Shown: positions 31,745 to 42,010 of the stretch, one piece after another
How positions within the stretch are numbered: the first letter of the stretch is position 1
Layout: each line of letters opens with the position of its first letter
Source: Odobenus rosmarus divergens
Lineage: Eukaryota > Chordata > Mammalia > Carnivora > Odobenidae
Assembly (NCBI RefSeq): GCF_000321225.1
Contig: NW_004450939.1
Coordinates: forward strand, 484,171 to 548,170
DNA: 64,000 nt
Direction: 5' to 3'
The notes under the pieces: model-generated
The model's database searches: none
Told to the model about the DNA's origin: nothing
Seen by the model: only the letters and a program-made list of their open reading frames with translations
Position numbers and translations under genes: made by a program

Positions 31745-32885
31745 TAAAGCGCTAGATATTGGCCTGATCGAAATCCCATTTTGGGTATGAGAGAATGGAG
31801 ATTGATTTTAGGGAATGATCAATAACGATGGTAACTGTATTTGGCTTTTTTTTTTCTATTTTTTCATCAGTCATTGCTCACCCCAGAGCAGCGACCTCCC
31901 CTCAGGACCTGTTTTCTTTTCCCAAGTTAGTCTAAATCATGGCCCTTCCTCTAGAACCTTCAATGATAGTTGCTCATTGGCAAGTCTGTTCTCTTGCTGG
32001 ACAATTATAATTATCAGGAAATCTGTTTTGAAAGTGATCTGAAAACTGTTCTATAATTTCCACCAGTCAATCCTAACTCTGCCCCTAGAGATACTGCAGA
32101 TCCTTACAATTTGCAGATTTATATTTGCAAATTCACCTACAAGCTAAAATTTATCTGTATCCCCAAAATCAGTACTCCCAACACTTTTGTGATCATTTGC
32201 AGACATGTGAAGAGCGGTGAAAATTTCAAGGAGCCCAACACACACATTCCCAGCTGAGGTCAAACAAGGGGACACTCTGCCTTCTTGTTTCAGCTGTCAC
32301 GTTACATGCAAGTGTCCTTTTTGCAGGCTATTAATGCCACATTTTGCATTTTTATGTGCTTTTGTTGGTGGTTTCACGGCTTAAAATGGCCCCTGAGCAT
32401 ACTGCTGTCCAGAGTTCCTAAGTACAAGAAGGCTGTCATATCACTTACAGAGAAAACATGTGTGTTAGAGAAGCTTTGTTCACAAATGAGTTATAGCTCT
32501 TTTGGCCATGAGTTCAATGTTAATAAATCAACGATATGTATTTACAAAGGTGCCTAACAAAAACACACGTAAATGAGGTTATGTGTTGATTGGTTGATAA
32601 ATACGTTGTGACCAGAAGCTCCTAGAAGCCTAACCCTATATTTCTCCCCCAACCCAGGAGCAATGGTTCAGTGTTCATTAATTCATTGTTCTTGGTAACT
32701 TTACAGAACATATCTCTTGTGACTAATAGGAATTAACTGTCCTTCTTCATGCTGGCGCGGAGTTCACCTGTTATCAGAGAAAATGGCTCATGTGGGTTTC
32801 ATTTCTCTAGAAATGGGATAGAAGGGGAAAGGAATAGATACTAGTGAAGAGGAATGGGGGGAAATTATGGTTGTAAATCGCCTTC
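31745..32885. other. Unrecognised non-coding DNA
   Basis: No repeat family seen. The 90-codon frame at 32285-32557 has no known domain. Confidence 0.45.
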
Positions 32886-32903
32886 GAATTTTTCCAAGTT
32901 CTT

Positions 32904-33101
32904 TTCTTTTTAAAGATTTTATTTATTTATTTGACAGAGAGAGACACAGTGAGAGAGGGAACACAAGCAGGGGGAGTGGGAGAGGGAGAAGCAGATTGCC
33001 CGCTGAGCAGGGAGCCCGATGCGGGGCTCGATCCCAGGACCCCGGGATCATGACCTGAGCCGAAGGCAGACGCTTAACGACTGAGCCACCCAGGCGCCCC
33101 T
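32904..33101 (-). mobile_element. can-SINE, young arctoid type
   Basis: TTTTTAAAGATTTTATTTAT, GACAGAGAGAGACACAGTGA, GAGTGGGAGAGGGAGAAGCA, ending CGACTGAGCCACCCAGGCGC. Perfect 18-bp target duplication GAATTTTTCCAAGTTCTT at 32886-32903 and 33102-33119. Confidence 0.98.
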
Positions 33102-33199
33102 GAATTTTTCCAAGTTCTTCTTAGGAATATAGAGTATTGCTCTCAGGGCACGATGAGATTCAGGGAAGAATTAAGAGCATTCCAGTAATAATTGTCTTG

Positions 33200-33420
33200 A
33201 CAACCACTTCACTTGTGGTGCACTTTACATTTTATGAAGTATTTTCACGGGCATTATTTCATTTGCTTTGCACTTACAGCCACACTATGAGATAAGGAGT
33301 GGGGTCATTCCTATTCCCGATGAGGAATTGAGAGCCTTCGAGGGGAAGCAGATGGATCAGGGTTCTCAGCTTATCTATCCATGGCACAACAGGGAGTTGA
33401 ACTAGACCCTTCGAAGCAGC
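33200..33420 (-). mobile_element. MIR SINE
   Basis: CACTTTACATTTTATGAAGT, CATTATTTCATTTGCTTTGC, CACTATGAGATAAGGAGTGG, GATGAGGAATTGAGAGCCTT follow reversed MIR order. Confidence 0.75.
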
Positions 33421-35228
33421 TTGGCTCTTGCTAACACACCACGGCTTTCCAGGCAAGCTGCGCTTCTCCTACCTCCTTTTGCTCTTCCCCTTTATTAGTG
33501 CATCATTCTTGACCCTCAATTTCATAATCCATTAAGCTGAATCACTGTTAAAAACCAAGCCCTAAACCTAAAATGTGTGTGTCTTGGTTGCACACACAGC
33601 AACTTAGAAACATGCTGTTGTTCAATATGCAACTATTAAAGGCAGGTTGTATGCCCAACTCCAGACAATGTGAACAGGAAAGTCAAGAAAATTTTGTTTA
33701 TTGGGGAAAACAAAATCAACATACATAAAACTGAGTGACATTAGTGACTTTGATGTGCAATCAAACCATCGCAACTTAAATCATTTCAGTTGGGGCATCC
33801 TGGTAATGCAATCTGGAGAGAGCAGTGATTTGTTTTTTGGCAAAGGAAAAGTAAGCTTGCGGTTTGGAGTTCATGTGCACATCAATACAAAGCACAGCCA
33901 GAGCACCACATAGGGCTGAGATGCACTCCAGAAAATGGAAGGGTTAAGAGAATCGGTGGAGACCTTATGGAGAACTAATCCCAGTATCATTTCTGTTGCC
34001 TGTGACCACAACCTACAATCACTACTCAACCAGGGCTCTATTGGCTGACATTTAGACATCTCAGGAGACCTCAGAACTGTTCTACGGGGGTACCTCAGTA
34101 GGCCAAGGGAGCCAAGGTACTTTGAGTAGACTCAAGACCACATTTACCTGACCAATGTTTGCCTACGGCCAGTCAAACTTGCAGTCCCTACTTTAGCCTT
34201 TAAAGCAACCCCATTTTTATTTATCCTTTGTGAAACCATCAAATTGCTTGCTATGAATTAAGAGATGGTAATATGAAAATAGCTATTAATAGCAAACAAG
34301 AGCGCCCCTATGGAATAAACAAAGACATGAGCTAGTGTTTATCAAACTGAAGAAGGCAAAGTATGATGGCCACCACTTGTTAACCACTCCTTTGGCTGTT
34401 CAGCCCCTAAATGAGGTGGCTCTAAGGAGATAAGGCTTTACTGGACATCAGGATTTAAAAAGCCCCGAGGTCAGCCTGCCCAGTGATTTGCTGCTTGGAA
34501 CGGCCCTGTAATACACACACCCCTTCAAAGCAGTACATTTCAAGTTCTGCAGAATGCACTGGACACTTTGGAAAAGTATCATTTTTTGCTTGCTGGGGTA
34601 GGGGATGCAATGTCTAAGAAATATGTTAAAAAAAAAAAAGATCCCAAATCTGTCCTCAGTTCACCTGCATAACAGATCACATTGTCCACATTTTCCTTCT
34701 TTAAACTGGGAGCACAGTGGATGTAGAAAGTTGGGCAGACAAGTGAAGCCCTTTACTACATAATTCCCCATTGAGAGTTGCAGACTCAAAAGGCCATCTC
34801 TGTGCAGCCACAGCATTTAGATATTTTCATGGGCTAGAAATTCCCATCCGATGGTGCTAGGACTCGGAGGCATGAGAAGAGAAAGGCTTCCAAGCCCTGA
34901 AGGAGAAGTTTTTAAGAAAAAATTAGGTACAAGTAAAGTTGGGAAGAAGAGGGCCCAAGCATCAGGCATTTTTACTATGTTTTAATAACTGGGAAATAGT
35001 AAGATATGTATTCTATTCAGAATTCAATGCCAGTTTAAAGGGCAGGCCAATAGGGAAGCTCTGCCCCTCTGCTCCTAATCTTACCGGGGCAAATGAGGAG
35101 AGAGACAGCCAATCCCTCTGAACAGAAGATGTTTGCTGCCACTGCTGCTATATTATTATTATTATTATTATGAGCATCTACTTCCTTCACACTGGAAAAA
35201 TGTATTGACTTACTCACCCGATCAAGGC
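33421..35228. other. Unrecognised non-coding DNA
   Basis: About 1.8 kb without a recognisable repeat apart from the short (ATT)n at 35152-35171. No gene supportable. Confidence 0.45.
35152..35171. repeat. (ATT)n microsatellite
   Basis: About six to seven TAT/ATT units. Confidence 0.9.
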
Positions 35229-35246
35229 CATTTTGGATAACTGAAA

Positions 35247-35438
35247 GAGGGGCGCTGGTGGCTCAGTTGGTTAGGCGTCTGCCTTAGGCTCAGGTCATGA
35301 TCCCAGGGTCCTGGGATGGAGCCCCGCATCGGGCTCCCTGCTCAGTGGGGAGTCTTCTTCCCCCTCTCCCCACTCGTGTATGCTCCCTCTCTCTCTCAAA
35401 TAAATAAATAAAATCTTAAAAATAAAAAAAAAACAAAA
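35247..35438 (+). mobile_element. can-SINE
   Basis: GGGGCGCTGGTGGCTCAGTT (head with a small deletion) to CAAATAAATAAATAAAATCT and an A-rich tail. Flanks CATTTTGGATAACTGAAA (35229-35246) and CATTTTGGATGTCCGAAA (35439-35456) agree at 15 of 18 positions. Confidence 0.95.
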
Positions 35439-35456
35439 CATTTTGGATGTCCGAAA

Positions 35457-36419
35457 CCTATTAGGAAATAATTAGGGGGAAATGCCCCATTGCATTCACA
35501 TTGCTTTCCTAAGGGTAACCAAGAGGCTTTAGTTTAGTATGTTAGGTAGGAATGAGACCGGGATTCCAGGTCTGCCCCTCTCGAGGGGAAAAAAAAGAGG
35601 CAGGAGGGTGAGTGCCAGGTCACTCGGTTTTGCCTTTCTGACAGAATGTGACATTTATCCTTACCACTCTGTCAGATGCCTGAAATTCTCATGTCTTTAC
35701 AAAATATTTTTCTATTTAGTTGAATCAGGCAGCACAACTACAATATGTCTTCTCTCTGTGACTGCCTTTCACAGCCTTTGCCTTCACGAGACTTAGATGA
35801 GGTCTGGGTGATTCATGGCGCTTAAACTTCTCCAGAGCACTTTTTCAATTGGAAAATTCTCCTAAACTGAATGCATCATCAGCACGGTTGTCCATGCATA
35901 AAAGAACTAGAAGCAAAACAATGAGCACCATTTTTTAAAACCTACGCTTAAGCCAAGAAAAACAGTTATATCACAAAATGTTAAAAGACCTTATTTTTCA
36001 GTTTCCAGGAATCTTTCATGGAGAACATGGCCTATCTTTGTCTTAGAGCCCTTTATTGTAGGCTTTTGAAATTACAAATAAAAGAAATAGTTTATATTCA
36101 GTTTAGCTTATCTTCAGGTTATTAACATGATATATAACAACACAAGTAATGCCACCTGCTATATTTATGGAGAACTGATCGACCCTCAACCACATTAATT
36201 TTTTCCTTCATTCCCTGGGAAGAGGCTTAGAAATTGTTTGTATTTTAGTTGATTTTCTCATTATTATTGTTGTGTTATTTATTAAATAAGAAGATCATTC
36301 TTTTAAGTGTTTTAATGTAGAAGACAGTCTTTTGTGAAAATAGAAGTGATGCTAACTCAAATTTTTACCTGGAACTTCCAATTAAAGTACTTGCCTATCT
36401 TTGTGATCCATTAGTAAGC
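35457..36419. other. Unrecognised AT-rich non-coding DNA
   Basis: Nothing recognised. Confidence 0.45.
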
Positions 36420-36510
36420 ACTAGATGATGGAAAGAGTGCCCCAGTAGGAGTCAAGAGTTGTAGGCTCTAGTTCCTCTCCATACTGACTCAGTTTGTCCA
36501 AATGTAAAAT
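36420..36510 (+). mobile_element. MIR fragment
   Basis: GGAAAGAGTGCCCCAGTAGG, AGTCAAGAGTTGTAGGCTCT and AAATGTAAAATGGGCATCAT resemble the MIR head and centre, with a loss between. Confidence 0.65.
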
Positions 36511-36624
36511 GGGCATCATAAAAGTTTTCCATCCCAATGTCACAGCTATGTATTCTTTCACTTAACAAGTATTTGCTGAGTACAACTATAAATCAGGAGA
36601 AGCTGGGGGGGTGGCGGGGCATTG

Positions 36625-36810
36625 GGTAAGAGACAGACTGTGTAGGTTTGAATCCCAACTCCACCACTTATGTGTCATGAACACGAGTACATTTCTCCAT
36701 CTATAGAATGGTACCCACCTCCTAAGTTTGTTGTGAGGATTAAGTGAGTCAAACATGAATCTGTGCCTGGCACACACAGTAAACACTCAACAAGTGTTAG
36801 GCTCTATCAA
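36625..36810 (+). mobile_element. MIR SINE
   Basis: GTAGGTTTGAATCCCAACTC, CACCACTTATGTGTCATGAA, TTGTTGTGAGGATTAAGTGA, TGTGCCTGGCACACACAGTA give the MIR order. A second MIR lies about 110 bases upstream. Confidence 0.88.
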
Positions 36811-36844
36811 TATTGCTTTTACTGGTTCCTAGAAATATGAGATA

Positions 36845-36945
36845 AAAATATACAGCCCCTGTCCTCAGGAAGCTTACAGTCTAATGTGAGGAGGATACGT
36901 GAACAGAGGAAATCAATCACAGAATTCCTACAATAGAAAGCTATA
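36845..36945 (-). mobile_element. L2 3'-end fragment
   Basis: CAGCCCCTGTCCTCAGGAAG then CTTACAGTCTAATGTGAGG is the reversed L2 end. Confidence 0.65.
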
Positions 36946-37604
36946 CAAGAATGGAGTAGAGAAGAATCTTTCACTTGCCAGGATCAGCTGGAAAAACAAG
37001 CTATTTTCTTCTTCCAAAGTTATATCTGAATCCACAGCTAAACATATATGCTGTTGCATTGGGTCTTCTTGCAAAACTGAAATATTTTCACACCAGTAGA
37101 AAGGGTAAAAATGTTTATAATAGAGCTTGAGATCATAATACATGATATATAAGTTAGAACTCTTCTTTTACATGAAAAAGAAACTCAAATCAAATTCAAA
37201 TCAAAAAGAGGATCCATTGCCTTATGTAACTGAGAAATCGAAGAGTTCAGCTGCCTTAACAAGGTCAACATCTCTCTCTTTCTCCCTAAGTGGCTCCCTC
37301 TTTATTCACAGTCAAACCTATCCTCCTCACGGGCTGGCATCAGGAACCTCCAGGGGTTGTGTTCACTCCATTGAGTAGTCCCAGCATAAAGAGAACTCCT
37401 CTTCCCCACCACCTTCAGAAGAAGTCCAAATCTGCCTCTCATTGGTCATGAGTCTGTTTCTGAACCCACAGGAGAATAAACTACTCTGACTGGCTAGATT
37501 CTGGCCACATACCCACCTTTGGAACACATCAGAACCATATGAAGTGAGAATGCGAAGTGGGTAGTTCCCACAAGGAAAAAAGATGGTGAGTTCTATAACC
37601 AGAA
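36946..37604. other. Unrecognised non-coding DNA
   Basis: No family or gene recognised. Confidence 0.45.
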
Positions 37605-37715
37605 AGAGGGTTCAAGACCCAGCTGTAACTTTAATAGCTATGTAAACTTGGGAAAGTGCCCAAACCTGCTGGAATTTTAGCTCCAACATCAAGAAAGGAT
37701 GAGTATTGAGCTACA
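37605..37715 (+). mobile_element. MIR fragment
   Basis: GGTTCAAGACCCAGCTGTAA, AGCTATGTAAACTTGGGAAA correspond to the MIR centre. Decayed. Confidence 0.55.
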
Positions 37716-38518
37716 TTGAACTACTTCTATTACCATTGTACCATTAAACTTCTTAAATTCTACTGTCCATTTTTCTAGGAAAATGGTATATGGAATGTTT
37801 AAAGACATCTAATTCTTATAAATAAATTATTCTGTAAGAAGCAGTTTTTCTGAATTTCCCAAAATGGAGCTCTGGCATGGAAGATTAAAGATGAAATGGA
37901 GTCAGATCAAGTTCTCAGGGCACAACTTCCTCTTGGGGATATCTTAGACACTACTAAAATATGACTCAATTCATTTATATATGACTAATTCATGAATATG
38001 ACTAATTCATTTACCTCCTTCCTTTCAAAGATCCACCCCCAAACAACACTGTCAGAATAATTATTTGATCAGTTTTCACAGATTTTTCCTGAGGAAGACA
38101 GAAGAATCCAGTACAGGTATTTATCAATCCCATTTCACAAAAGGAGAAACTGAGACAGAGTTTAAGTTGTATACTAAATTGATATAACAGGCTTAATCAG
38201 TAAATGGAGCTATAATTAATCCAAAAACCACCAACTGGTAATTTTATACCAGCAAAAGCAGCAAGGTGAGATAACACAAAAAAATCAGATTATTAAATCA
38301 GACTAACACATAAGAAATATATCTAACCTGCAATATCAAACTTTCCTAATAATCTCAAGGATACAAGTAAGATGGAAGTGAAGCAGGGACAGGTTCAGCA
38401 CATCAATCAGTTCCCCAGATTATATTTTTTGCCACATTGGATGACCTCTAGGCCCAGATCTACCAAGTGATGTCTCTAAGCTATGTATATGATCACATCA
38501 CTTACTCAGAGGAGTCTT
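37716..38518. other. Unrecognised non-coding DNA
   Basis: Contains a small tandem repeat, ATATGACTAATTCAT-like units at 37960-38010. Otherwise nothing recognised. Confidence 0.45.
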
Positions 38519-38634
38519 TTTTTTTTTAATGATTTTTTTTTTTAAGTAATCTCTACCCCTACCATGGGGCTCGAACTCACAACTCTGAGATCAAGAGTCA
38601 CATACTCCACCGACTGAGCCAGCCAGGTGCCCCC
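38519..38634 (-). mobile_element. Short-form can-SINE
   Basis: T-rich run, TTTAAGTAATCTCTACCCC, GGGGCTCGAACTCACAACTC, GATCAAGAGTCACATACTCC, GCCAGCCAGGTGCCCC. Only about 115 bases and lacking the CT-rich part; it ends ...AGATTACTTAAA on its own strand. No clear target duplication. Confidence 0.85.
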
Positions 38635-39426
38635 TGGAAATAGTCATTTTGATCATAAAGCATTTCTGTGTAATCCTCAGTTTCCAGGAACCATGCCCCC
38701 AAATCCACAGATTCTAGGTTGGTTTGCCGTAAGGAATCCCAAACAACCAGGTTCACCCTGCTAAAAGCATTTCATAGTTTAGGGCTCTCCTGCTAATAAA
38801 TACCACCATTTCGTTTGCAGGAAGTCTGCCATTAGACCAAGTCACCTTATTTCTTCCCAAGGTCATCTCCCCTGCAACTTCAGAGAATGGATTACGGACT
38901 TGCTGCTTAACCATTTACTTGCCCGCAGGTAAATCCCAGCTCAGAGAGGCTCAATGGTACTGGAATGAAAGGCCTGGGTAGCCCCCCCCCCCCCCCCCCC
39001 GCCCCCCGCCCCGTCACACTCAAGCTGATTTGAGTTGCTGGAAGGCTTATCATATTCAACGACCATTTAAATGATTCTGTCTTGACCAATTTAATCTAAG
39101 ACCTCCTGAGCCACTGTGGGATCAATCTCAATACAGTCAATTCTATGTAGTCCCCAAGTATTCCAGCTTTTGGGAAGCTCTACAGTTTATGACCCCCCTT
39201 GGCTTAGCCCTGATTTTAGTGAAGTGTTTATATCTCTAGAAAGGGCTTGTCTTATGTATACTCAGGACAGACTGTCACTTACATGGTATAAATTCAAAGG
39301 CAACAAAAAGTTTCCTGACCCCAAAACATCATTGCCTGTCAAAGCAAGTACTTGAAAATCTACTTTCTATTTTTGTGAGATTTATTCCTCTGAGCTAAGC
39401 ATTGGCCTTTCTATGCAATCATCTTT
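38635..39426. other. Unrecognised non-coding DNA with a C tract
   Basis: Apart from the C-rich tract at 38982-39013 nothing was recognised. Confidence 0.45.
38982..39013. repeat. Long C-rich tract
   Basis: Nineteen C (38982-39000), then GCCCCCCGCCCCG. The minus strand fits a G-quadruplex pattern. Length may be unreliable. Confidence 0.9.
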
Positions 39427-39441
39427 AAAATACCTCAAAAA

Positions 39442-39608
39442 GGAAGGCTGGGTGGCTCATTCAGATGAGTGTCTGCCTTCAGCTCAGGTCATGATCCTGG
39501 GGTCCTGGGATCAAGTCCCCCGTTGGGCTCCTCACTCAGCGGGGAGCCTGCTGTTCCCCCTGCTTGTGTGTTTTCTCTCTGACAAATAAATAAATAAATA
39601 AAATCTTT
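39442..39608 (+). mobile_element. can-SINE, left half of an inverted pair
   Basis: GGCTGGGTGGCTCATTCAGA (head damaged) to GACAAATAAATAAATAAATA. Outer flanks AAAATACCTCAAAAA (39427-39441) and AAAGAAACCTCAAAAA (39811-39826) enclose it and the following SINE, showing the second SINE entered the tail of this one. Confidence 0.92.
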
Positions 39609-39636
39609 AAAAAGATTTTATTTATTTATTTATTTG
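39583..39636. repeat. Perfect 25-bp palindrome arms, 4-base loop
   Basis: The tail of the plus SINE (39583-39607) and the start of the minus SINE (39612-39636) are exact reverse complements, with TAAA between. Imperfect pairing continues outwards through both SINEs. Confidence 0.95.
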
Positions 39637-39794
39637 AGAGAGAGAGAGAGAGAGCATGAGAGGGGGGAAGGTCAGAGGGAAAAGCAGACTCCGCACTGAG
39701 CAGGGAGCCCGATGTGGGACTTGATCCCGGGACTCCAGAATCATGACCTGAGCCGAAGGCAGTCACTTAACCAACTGAGCCACCCAGGTGCCCC
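39614..39794 (-). mobile_element. can-SINE, right half of an inverted pair
   Basis: GATTTTATTTATTTATTTAT to CCACCCAGGTGCCCC. The inner target duplication TAAATAAAATCTTT is at 39595-39608 and 39795-39808, i.e. the first SINE's tail was the target. Confidence 0.93.
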
Positions 39795-39826
39795 TAAATA
39801 AAATCTTTTAAAAGAAACCTCAAAAA

Positions 39827-40599
39827 ATGAAATAGACTGGGTCATTTACACCCACAATAAACAAATAAACCACAGCATGATCCTTAGAAATAGGATGTCC
39901 CATAGCTACCTGAGAATATCAACTGTCCATAGTCCTTAGAAAAGGGTTGGGGGATAGTAAAGAATAGCAAAGGGAATATGAAGGAAAAATGGCAAATTCT
40001 GAAGACAAATTTTAAATCAGTTTTCTTTATGTAAATTGCCATCATCTATAGATCTACCTCTGACACAAATGAGTTTAGCTACAGCATGGTCAAATTTCTC
40101 TGGTTTAGTGAGCTATACCAAGGGCCTAATATAAGATTGGCTGACTATATATAATTTTTTCTATATTTTTTTGTCTTATTACTATTTAGACCACTTATTT
40201 ACTTTAGTAGTGGGTAGTTGCTTTATCTTTCAACATTACTCATACTGGTGGTACACAGATATGGTAATATTCAACTTCCAGCAAAATCTAGCCACAATTT
40301 TATTTTATTTGCCCAGGGACTATTTGGTTTAAACAAGCCTCTAGAGATATACTTTCCCTTTAGAAGATTTTCCTATCCTTCCTCCTTTGACAGTAGACAT
40401 AGCTTAAGAGTATTCCCAGGAGAATTAAAATCATAATATGCTTGACATTTTAATCTTTCAATCAGGGAAAGAGGTGACACTTGATTTCTGGAAGATGCCA
40501 CATTCAAGACAGCCAGATATCCAAAAGCAACCACTTCCTAAATTACCCGTGATAACCACGTACTTCTGAATGAAGCAATAGATAAAACAACTATGGTAA
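39827..40599. other. Unrecognised AT-rich non-coding DNA
   Basis: Nothing recognised. Confidence 0.45.
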
Positions 40600-40730
40600 T
40601 TTGGCTGAGTCTCTTAACCTATTTGTGCCCAGGTTCCCACTGTGAAACAGGGATAATAACAACACTTAGGCACCAGAGTTTTACTGAGAAACCAGTGTGG
40701 TGATATATGTAAATAAAGCCCCGTGAAAAA
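40600..40730 (+). mobile_element. MIR fragment
   Basis: GAGTCTCTTAACCTATTTGT, TGAAACAGGGATAATAACAA, GATATATGTAAATAAAGCCC resemble the MIR order. Confidence 0.65.
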
Positions 40731-40739
40731 TATAACTTG

Positions 40740-41150
40740 TTGTGCAATTATTATTCAGTCATTAAATATGTATTCAGTGCTACTGTCTGCTGGGCACTAT
40801 GCCATCCCTGGGAGATCAATGGAAATAAGGCACAGTCCCTACTTTAATAAGCTTTCAGTCCAACAAGGGAAAGAAACAAATGGCTTGTGGCAATGCAGTG
40901 GACTAAGTGCTATAGTGAAGGAATTGCACGGAGTTCTAGGGTGGGGGGTGCTGTGTACATGGAAACTAACCCATCTGGAAAAGATGGGCAGTGTGCAGTA
41001 AAAGATCTCTGAGGACTAAGGTGGAGGGGGGAAGTGGGTATTATAGACAGAGGGAGTAGATGCAAGGTCCTGAGACAAGAGAGAGCATGGAATCTTTGGA
41101 GCCCCACAAGTATGCAGGGTGGGAGCATGGAGTAATGAGACAAAAGTCGG
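40740..41150 (-). mobile_element. L2 LINE fragment
   Basis: ACTGTCTGCTGGGCACTATG, CACAGTCCCTACTTTAATAA, GCTTTCAGTCCAACAAGGG, GCAAGGTCCTGAGACAAGAG are reversed L2 3'-end motifs. Confidence 0.75.
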
Positions 41151-41699
41151 GGGGGCGGGGAGCATGTCATGATGATTGTTTATGTCCCTCTCCCATGTGG
41201 CCACCTGACAGTGTCTCCTCGTAGACTCTGGAGTGCTCTAAAGAAAAATTTTAAAGGATGACACAGGGGCAGTATTTAAGTATTTGAGAAATATTGAAAT
41301 AGAAAAGACAGGACTTGCTCATTCAACCAAGATTTATCGAACTTTTTAAATTAAAATGATGTAACTTCTTTTAATACACAAATTACATGATTAAAGGAGA
41401 AAGAAAGAAAAAAGAAATAATTTTTTTTCAGGCATGTTTGTAAGAAACTTCATTTTTTTTCTTGGTATTCTCAGCAATTAAACTTTTAAATTACAGTTTC
41501 TAAATTTACCTGTGTTCCCAAAATACCAATATCATAATCACTATTCCTCATAACGTGCAATCTTGGGGCATTTGTAATACCATCTTTTCCTCTTACAGCT
41601 AGCAACATCTCTAAAGCTTTCAATAGGTAGCCTTAGGACTCAAGGCCATAATAACTCTTTGGAGACTGCCATTCCAAATTAAGTTTAATTGAATTTTCT
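41151..41699. other. Unrecognised non-coding DNA
   Basis: Contains T-rich low complexity at 41440-41460. Nothing else recognised. Confidence 0.45.
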
Positions 41700-42010
41700 A
41701 CTCTTTTCTGTTTGAGCTTAGATATCACTTCTTCCAGGAAGCCTTCCTTGAGTGCTCTCCTGCCCCTACCTCAGTTAAGAGACTTTCCCTAGTGTGTGTA
41801 CAGCATCTGTCCTTCCTCTTTCATAGCTCTCACCTCACCATATGAAAATTATCTACCACTCATCTGTCTCACCCACCAGAGTGTTGATCCCTGAGCATCA
41901 TAACTATGTTTACCATGTTTATTACTACCCCCTACACACCTGGTACAACAGCTGTCACACAGTGAGCACGCAATATTCATTGCCTGAATAACCAAATGAA
42001 CAAATGAAGA
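41700..42010 (+). mobile_element. L2 3' end
   Basis: TATCACTTCTTCCAGGAAGC, CTTCCTTGAGTGCTCTCCTG, GTTGATCCCTGAGCATCATA, TGAGCACGCAATATTCATTG, then AATGAACAAATGAA. Confidence 0.88.

Noticed and set aside
36586..36786. Minus-strand 66-codon frame near a MIR
   Set aside because: The sequence is MIR in forward orientation; frame is incidental.
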